From Coprinellus micaceus (Eukaryota > Basidiomycota > Agaricomycetes > Agaricales > Psathyrellaceae): a stretch of 64,000 nucleotides of DNA. Shown here piece by piece: positions 58,219-64,000 of the stretch. Under the pieces are notes generated by a model, which was given only the letters and a program-made list of their open reading frames with translations, had not been told where the DNA came from and made no database searches. The position numbers and the translations under genes were made by a program. Location: the NCBI GenBank assembly GCA_951394405.1, contig OX596345.1, positions 1,612,001 through 1,676,000 of the forward strand. Reading direction: 5' to 3'. Each line of letters begins with the position of its first letter. Within the stretch, counting starts at the first letter, position 1.

Positions 58219-61200
58219 CTGGTGCCCTTTCGCAGTTTGTGCTTGTTGACAAACGGCGAATGCATTTCGCCCTTGTTCCGCTCCCCGCCCCGAATCCTAC
58301 CCGCCACCCCGGCGTCTTTCCAGTTCTCCCGGACCTTCTCGTTCCGACTTCCTTCCTTTGTCCAGCACTCAAGCGGAACACCCATCCCTGGCTCCCACCC
58401 CCATTCTCAGCTCCTGGGGTCCTCCTCGCTGTCACCCACATCCGTCCCTACGAGGAAAGGAAAGTCTAAAATGAGCCTGAGACTGTGGCACATGCCGCAC
58501 AGCGTGGCACGTCAGTCAAGTCGGTGCCTGGGCCTTTTCCTCGTCATTGAATGCTATTGAATGCCACCCACAATGTCACTGTGACATTGGGCGACGGTGA
58601 GAGACATGAATGTCAGTGGTCACTTACTCCCTTGCCAGGTGTCTTTGAGCTACAATGACTCTAGATCAACCTTTCCTTGTCATGACTGACTCAGGGGCTT
58701 AGGACACTACCGACTCGAGACCTCTCAAGACTTGCAGCCTGGTTATGGTGCAAGCCACTTAAGTGGACGTCTCCTTTGGTATCCGGGAGCACGGCTGCGG
58801 ACGAACAGCCGAATAGCTTCGAGGAAGGGGGGTGAAGCTAAGCATGCTGCATGGGCTCAGGAATGAAGAGCCACGGTAGAGGCAGCACCTCTGCCGTCTG
58901 CTTCCTTTGTCTTTTCCCCCTTGCGTCATCACCTTCACGGGTTCCATAGGCCGTGGCTCTCTTTTCCAGTGCCTGAGAAGCGGAGATATTTTCCAAAGCT
59001 CCCAAATTCTGCTTTGACTGCGCTGCCGTACGCTGGAGTCTTTACCACACAACCGGACGATGGGCGCTGGTGTACGTTTCTCGACGGATTCTCGAAATCT
59101 CGGAGAACGAACCCGAGCGTCCTTCACACCCACTTGGTAAACGGCAACTGTGACGCGCGCCTTCAGATAGGATGTGACTCCTCCAAGGACGTCGGCGACT
59201 CCCACCCTCGAGTTGCAAAACGTGGCCATACCATGCGTGGATGCCCACCGCACACCAGATGTCGATCCGATCCTCGTACCCTCCACCGCCTAGGATCGCC
59301 TATGACACTCAAGGGATCACCAACACCGACCGGCCATCTTGACTGCAATCACATCTGGGGCTCTGACCACCCTTGTACCTTCCTATCTGCACGAATCATC
59401 CCATCGATCATACCCTTGGGTTGCATATAGGAGTTAGTTGGACGATTCGAGCCCGTTGTTCCCCAGTCATGTTATATCTCTCAAGGTGATGGTTAGGTGT
59501 GAGGACAAGTTACACAAGGCCATGTGCTCGATGTCTCCAAAGCCTTCGCAGAAATCGACCGCCAGAACACCCTCACCGAAATGACTCGTGATCATCGCTC
59601 GAGCCTTATGAAGTGCCCAGGTTCCGGCTCATCCAGAGCATACGGTCACGGATACAAAGCCACCCTGCCTCGAGTCTACGGTTCTGCGCACGCGAATCTA
59701 CTCGAGAACCCTCACTTTCATTTCGCTACTTTTCGAAACACACCGGCTGCCGGCTGCCGCTCCCCACCGTTTGGATTTCATTAGCGCCTAGGAATTCCGA
59801 ATCGCCGTCGATTTTATCAATTCAACAGACGCGTATTACGAAGGTCGTAGTCTTGGAATAATCTCTGTCGACCCCTACACCATATCGTCGATAGGGGAAG
59901 GGATGAAAGGGCCGGTAACTATTCCCCTCACGCACCCATCGTTAATATCATGGTTTCATTAAACCAACCCCGCCCTCATCTTGCCAAGTCCCTCTCTACC
60001 TCGGACCCAATGCCGACACCCAAGCAAATATAGGGGACTGGAATACGTCCCTGGCCAAACATCGACCCCTTACATCGCTTATTCCACCTCGCGTGGGCAC
60101 ACGCGAGTAGGGTGAATAGCCAGGGTCGTTTATGGACGACACGATCAAGGGGAGCCAACCCACCCCTCCCCTCCACATTTGGCACTCGTTTCTGATCACT
60201 CACCCTAGTGCCACCATCCCCTCTCCTTAGAACCCTAGAGCTCGGCGCAACCCCCAACAAGCTCTCTCGATCTACTCTGTCCAAGACCAGTTGCTCCGAA
60301 GTTCGTCAGCGCTTAGTTCTACCCGAGCGGCAAGCGGTTCGATCGGTTAGCGAACACGAGTTTACGGATCGCAGTCTTATGCAGTTCCTGGTGCTTGGCC
60401 CCGGCAGTCCAGGTATAGATCGTCTTGTAGTTGAAAGGCTTCTGGACGACATGGCGTGCTAGATTTGATGTCTGGCGGCTCCCTCCGATCGCCTGAAGAC
60501 TTGGCTCAAATGGCTGGTGAGGCGATCGTCTTCATGCGAGGCTCGGAGCCACCATCATCTCGAGATGACTTAGGGTTTGCGCGATGTCTCAGGATCGTTT
60601 CTAGGGTCGCCGCTCTAGGGCTTCCCCTCCCCATATTTGACTGAAGCCCGACGTTTTAGTACTCAGGCAACAGAGGGACTGTAATTCTGGACTGTAACGC
60701 GTCCCACGCGAAACATGTTTGAATCGCTACGGTGACTGAGTAACTGCCGACCCAAGGTTTGAGGCAATGTGATAATGACCCGAGAGACACTGACTTGGAC
60801 CCGTTGGCTTGGATGACACTACTGCCTACGATGGGTGCTTCTGAACCTCTCCTGGAGAGTCCGACCACGATCTGCTGACCAGCTCATGTTTCATTACTTG
60901 CGAATGCGCTTATTGCCACCACCCACAGGCCTCTTTCCCCGTTGATTCGCAGTCTAGAACGCCATTCTCTGCTGTCTCATGACGTTCGGTGCTTTGCATA
61001 GTGAGGTTTCACCAGCTTCTTGGTCACCCATTCAGCGCAAACGACAGAACCCATTCATGATCACTCCACTTGTGCGAATCAGTTCGAGATGTGTTCCCCT
61101 TGCTCAATATCGATGGAGCTCCATTCGCTCACCCCCTCTCTCTGCACCTCGGTGATGTCCCGTACATTTGAAGTCGATCGCATCCATACTATCATCGAAG

Positions 61201-64000
61201 CGTCACAGTTTCCTGTATGTCTCTCTAGACTTGGACATCTGACCAACAAACCTGGTGCCAGCCTCCCTCGCACCGTGTTTTTCATGCGAATCCCTCATAG
61301 AAATGTCACAACCCAACCCAATGCACCGTATCCTCCAACATTCAATATCCATCTCCGCTGACCCTCTTGGGCATGTTTACGAAGGTTGAGCTAAATCTAC
61401 TCGAATTTCAAATGCCCTCGCACACGCAGTCCCCCGGTGCCATCAACAACGAGTAGCTGCGGGTGTCCCATCAATTCAAGCCCGCCAAAGCTCAGGCAAG
61501 GGACGCGACGGAGGCACGAGGCCGGCCCCCGTCGAATCGATAGATAATCCAACGAGCTATGCAGTTATCTATGCAATCAATCTCTTCTCTCCGCTCATTG
61601 GGTGCGTAGTTCTGGCACTGTGACAAAACGTCTCCGTGGGCAGGAGCACGATGTGGCGTTACACAGCGCACTCTCTTCTTCTCTCCTCTCACTTCACTGT
61701 GATCATTGCTCGCTACCTTAGCACGTTAATTTAGAATCTAAGGTACACGTAAGTAGGCATCTATGAGCTCGCCAGTTAAGCTCAATCGTCCGCTGTATGG
61801 CTCCGCGGGCATCAAGATACCCCGCATGAGGTGAGCGGCAAGTCACTCGCGCGCTTGAGGCCGTCGATTAGCCTTAAGCTCTTTAGACTTTCTACCCCGG
61901 TCTTCAGGTGAGATGAAGGCGGGGAAGGCAATGTGCGTTCGCCCTCTTGAGGTATCACATTTTCCTTGGTCAGTGGTGCGGAGTGGCTTGTTTGTTTGTT
62001 TCGCATCGTCTGCGGGCATCAGAGCTGATAATGCCACACAGGTAAGTATCACCTTATCTACCTTGGATGTAGTAGGATCTAGTCAGCTTTAGCTACTGCA
62101 CAACGTGACATAGGACAAGTCTAGCCTGTGGGTTATGTAGATTTATCATCTCGACATCTCGGCGGTCGGCCATGCATATTGCCTCTTGCCTCCGCGGCCA
62201 AGGAAGCCGTCCTCGTGCCAAGAATCGAACTTCCTCCACATCTGCGGTAGCTTTGAACGCAAACACAACCTGCCTCCCTATCGCCCTCCGCACGTCAGGT
62301 GTCGCACGCTAAGCGACTGGAGATAAACCAAGTAGTCACCCGTCAACAAACTCTAGGTCATCTCCGAGATATCACAACGCCTCATGGCCCAAGTTCATGG
62401 TCACTACACCGCACATAGACAAGCATAGGAACCTTCGCCGCAGACTCCTGTCCCCATCGAGCGAGGATCCACCATTTCATACTGCGCGTGCGGCATACGT
62501 TGCAGCACGCGCGCCACTTGGCGCTTTCGGTTATTATATCGATATTAGCTTCGCTAGCGAAGAAGCCAGCGTTGTGGCGACAAGCGCGACATACCATAAT
62601 ACCAAACATTCCGCTTTCTTTTAATGCGAATCCAGGGGACCTCATGCTTTACCATCTCTCTCAACCTCCTCGCGAGTTCGATCGAGAGTCCGACTCCGAG
62701 TTGGATGCGATCCCTATGGCACGCGATATCTGTATCCTGCGCGCTGCGCACACACTGCAACGGTGAGGCGAGGGAGGTGCGATAGGGACCGAGACATGTA
62801 CGGATCTTACTAGCGATATGAAAAGATATTTTAAATGATAACCTGGCTCGGGGAGCGGGAGATGAATTCATAGAATACCGGCTCCTCAGTTTCTGATCAT
62901 TGCAAGCGGTCGACATCGAGACAAGAAGCATATGGTCTTTTTAATGAGAGGCGTTTGTTGAAAACAAATTATCGGGACGATCCTAAATTCTAAGGCTCGG
63001 TTTACTCCGCTCGTGGAGAGAAAAGGACTTGGGAAGCGATGAATCGTCACGTCAGGCCATAGCGGGGAGGACGTTTGCGGCGATATCTCCGCACCCTCTG
63101 AATGGATAACAAAGAAAATTGAAGATCCAAAGAGAAGTATCACTATTTGAACACTGGGTACCCCGCATATTTCCCCATAAACTATGAAATTCAATGAAAA
63201 GAGGTTCGCAAACCATGATGCCGAGCTCCGTCTCAATTTCGAAGTCCGCACGGTAAGCGCCCGTCTGATGATGTCACGCGTGATGTGGCAGGTTCGAAGG
63301 TTCCTTTCAACCACCAAGGCCGTTCTCTACCTCCCAACGCCGCCCTCCCCTTACCGTTATGCGCTCAGCTGCGCCTCCATCTACTGTCATCCGCTGATCG
63401 ACCTCGGCTGGCCTCTTCCTCGAGCCTGGAACCCTGAACCATCCAGGTTTCTCCCGTTGCCAACCAGTCCACGCCCCTTTCCGTTACCAGCGCACTTTTA
63501 GACTTTCGGCCTTCCTCCAACCCCTCCTATCCCAATCTCGGCCTAAAGAGCCTAATCTCCTTCGCTTTGCTTCATATCCAATCACATGGCCCATGACGTT
63601 CAAAACCGTCGACATTGCGCCAACGAACCGTTCCTTGGCTCAAAAAGGTTAAAAACAAACCAAACCTTCCTTTTCTCACTCAACGCCCCTGGTACACGGA
63701 CCCACACAACCCAATTTCCCATCTCCCTTGAGTTTACGGCCTCCCAGCCCTCGGGCGCTCGAGCCCAATTGCCCTTTTGTGCCGCCGGCTCACAGCCCAG
63801 GAGTTCAGACAAGTCGCCGGGGGGCTCCGGTTATCCATACACAAATTGAAACCCAAAGTCGGATTGGGCAATTGGGTACCCCGAAATGTCGAGTCTCGGA
63901 ATTTGAGAGTGCTGGTGGCTTTAATGGATAGGATGCCGAATATTGGTGTCGTGGTGTGGTTTATGAATTTCCAATAGCGGACTTGCGTGTGGATGTACGG
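58219..64000. other. 5.8-kb stretch without recognisable genes
   Basis: Many short open frames occur on both strands, none with known motifs or convincing splice models. No terminal repeats, RNA genes or tandem arrays were found by eye. It may be decayed transposon sequence or a gene-poor segment. Confidence 0.4.

Noticed and set aside
62205..62245. GTTCGATTC-like B-box on the - strand
   Set aside because: No matching A box, acceptor or anticodon stem upstream.
1..64000. CRISPR arrays, phage or bacterial operons
   Set aside because: Introns, gene families and tRNA intron show a eukaryotic nuclear sequence; no direct-repeat/spacer pattern seen.

Overview
The window looks like an assembled piece of a basidiomycete (Agaricomycetes-type) nuclear genome. 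Genes are dense and on both strands. They are cut by many short GT-AG introns of about 45-70 nt with CTRAC-like branch sites. The gene families are typical of mushroom-forming fungi: F-box-like proteins, a BTB/POZ protein, an NWD-type NACHT NTPase, a GH79 glucuronidase, a DUF2855 protein, and long low-complexity proteins. Exon models below were joined by hand; wherever lengths are given the coding phases close.

Layout. 1-6.5 kb: 3' part of a large PHD-finger plus chromodomain protein (+). 7.1-8.9 kb: flavin-containing monooxygenase (+). 9.2-10.5 kb: first member of an unrecognised three-copy family (-). 11.1-12.4 kb: decayed BTB/POZ gene (-). 13.0-14.0 kb: Tlg1/syntaxin-6-type SNARE (-). A 964-bp Mutator-like element lies 40 bp upstream of its ATG. 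15.4-16.5 kb: histidine phosphatase (+). 16.7-18.6 kb: single-pass membrane protein (-). 19.2-20.3 kb: second, broken family copy (+). 21.7-28.0 kb, all (-): DUF2855 protein, ferric reductase, secreted GH79 glycosidase. 30.0-33.2 kb: Sec24-family COPII subunit (+). 34.5-38.3 kb (+): a disordered protein, a small unknown and a small F-box-like protein. 38.4-39.7 kb: F-box-like protein (-). 40.3-46.6 kb: very large Num1/ApsA cortical anchor with PH domain and VEKIVEV-type repeats (-). 47.5-48.0 kb: Tc1/mariner remnant. 48.4-50.6 kb: NACHT NTPase with a coiled-coil tail (-). 51.9-53.0 kb: third family copy (+). 53.9-56.3 kb: cyclic nucleotide phosphodiesterase (-). 57.3-58.1 kb: hAT-type element. 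58.1-58.2 kb: intron-containing tRNA-Ser (-). 58.2-64 kb: no recognisable gene.

The most unusual locus is 40-51 kb. The NACHT gene carries a C-terminal coiled coil built from repeated phase-1 exons that resemble the coiled-coil exons of the neighbouring NUM1 gene, and at least one intron also looks copied. This suggests local exon duplication into an NLR-like gene and gives a NACHT plus Num1-type coiled-coil architecture that I do not recognise.

Most other genes are housekeeping or secretory (COPII, SNARE, cAMP hydrolysis, iron reduction, glycosidase) and do not form an obvious cluster. Three non-autonomous DNA transposons with intact ends and target-site duplications show recent transposon activity.
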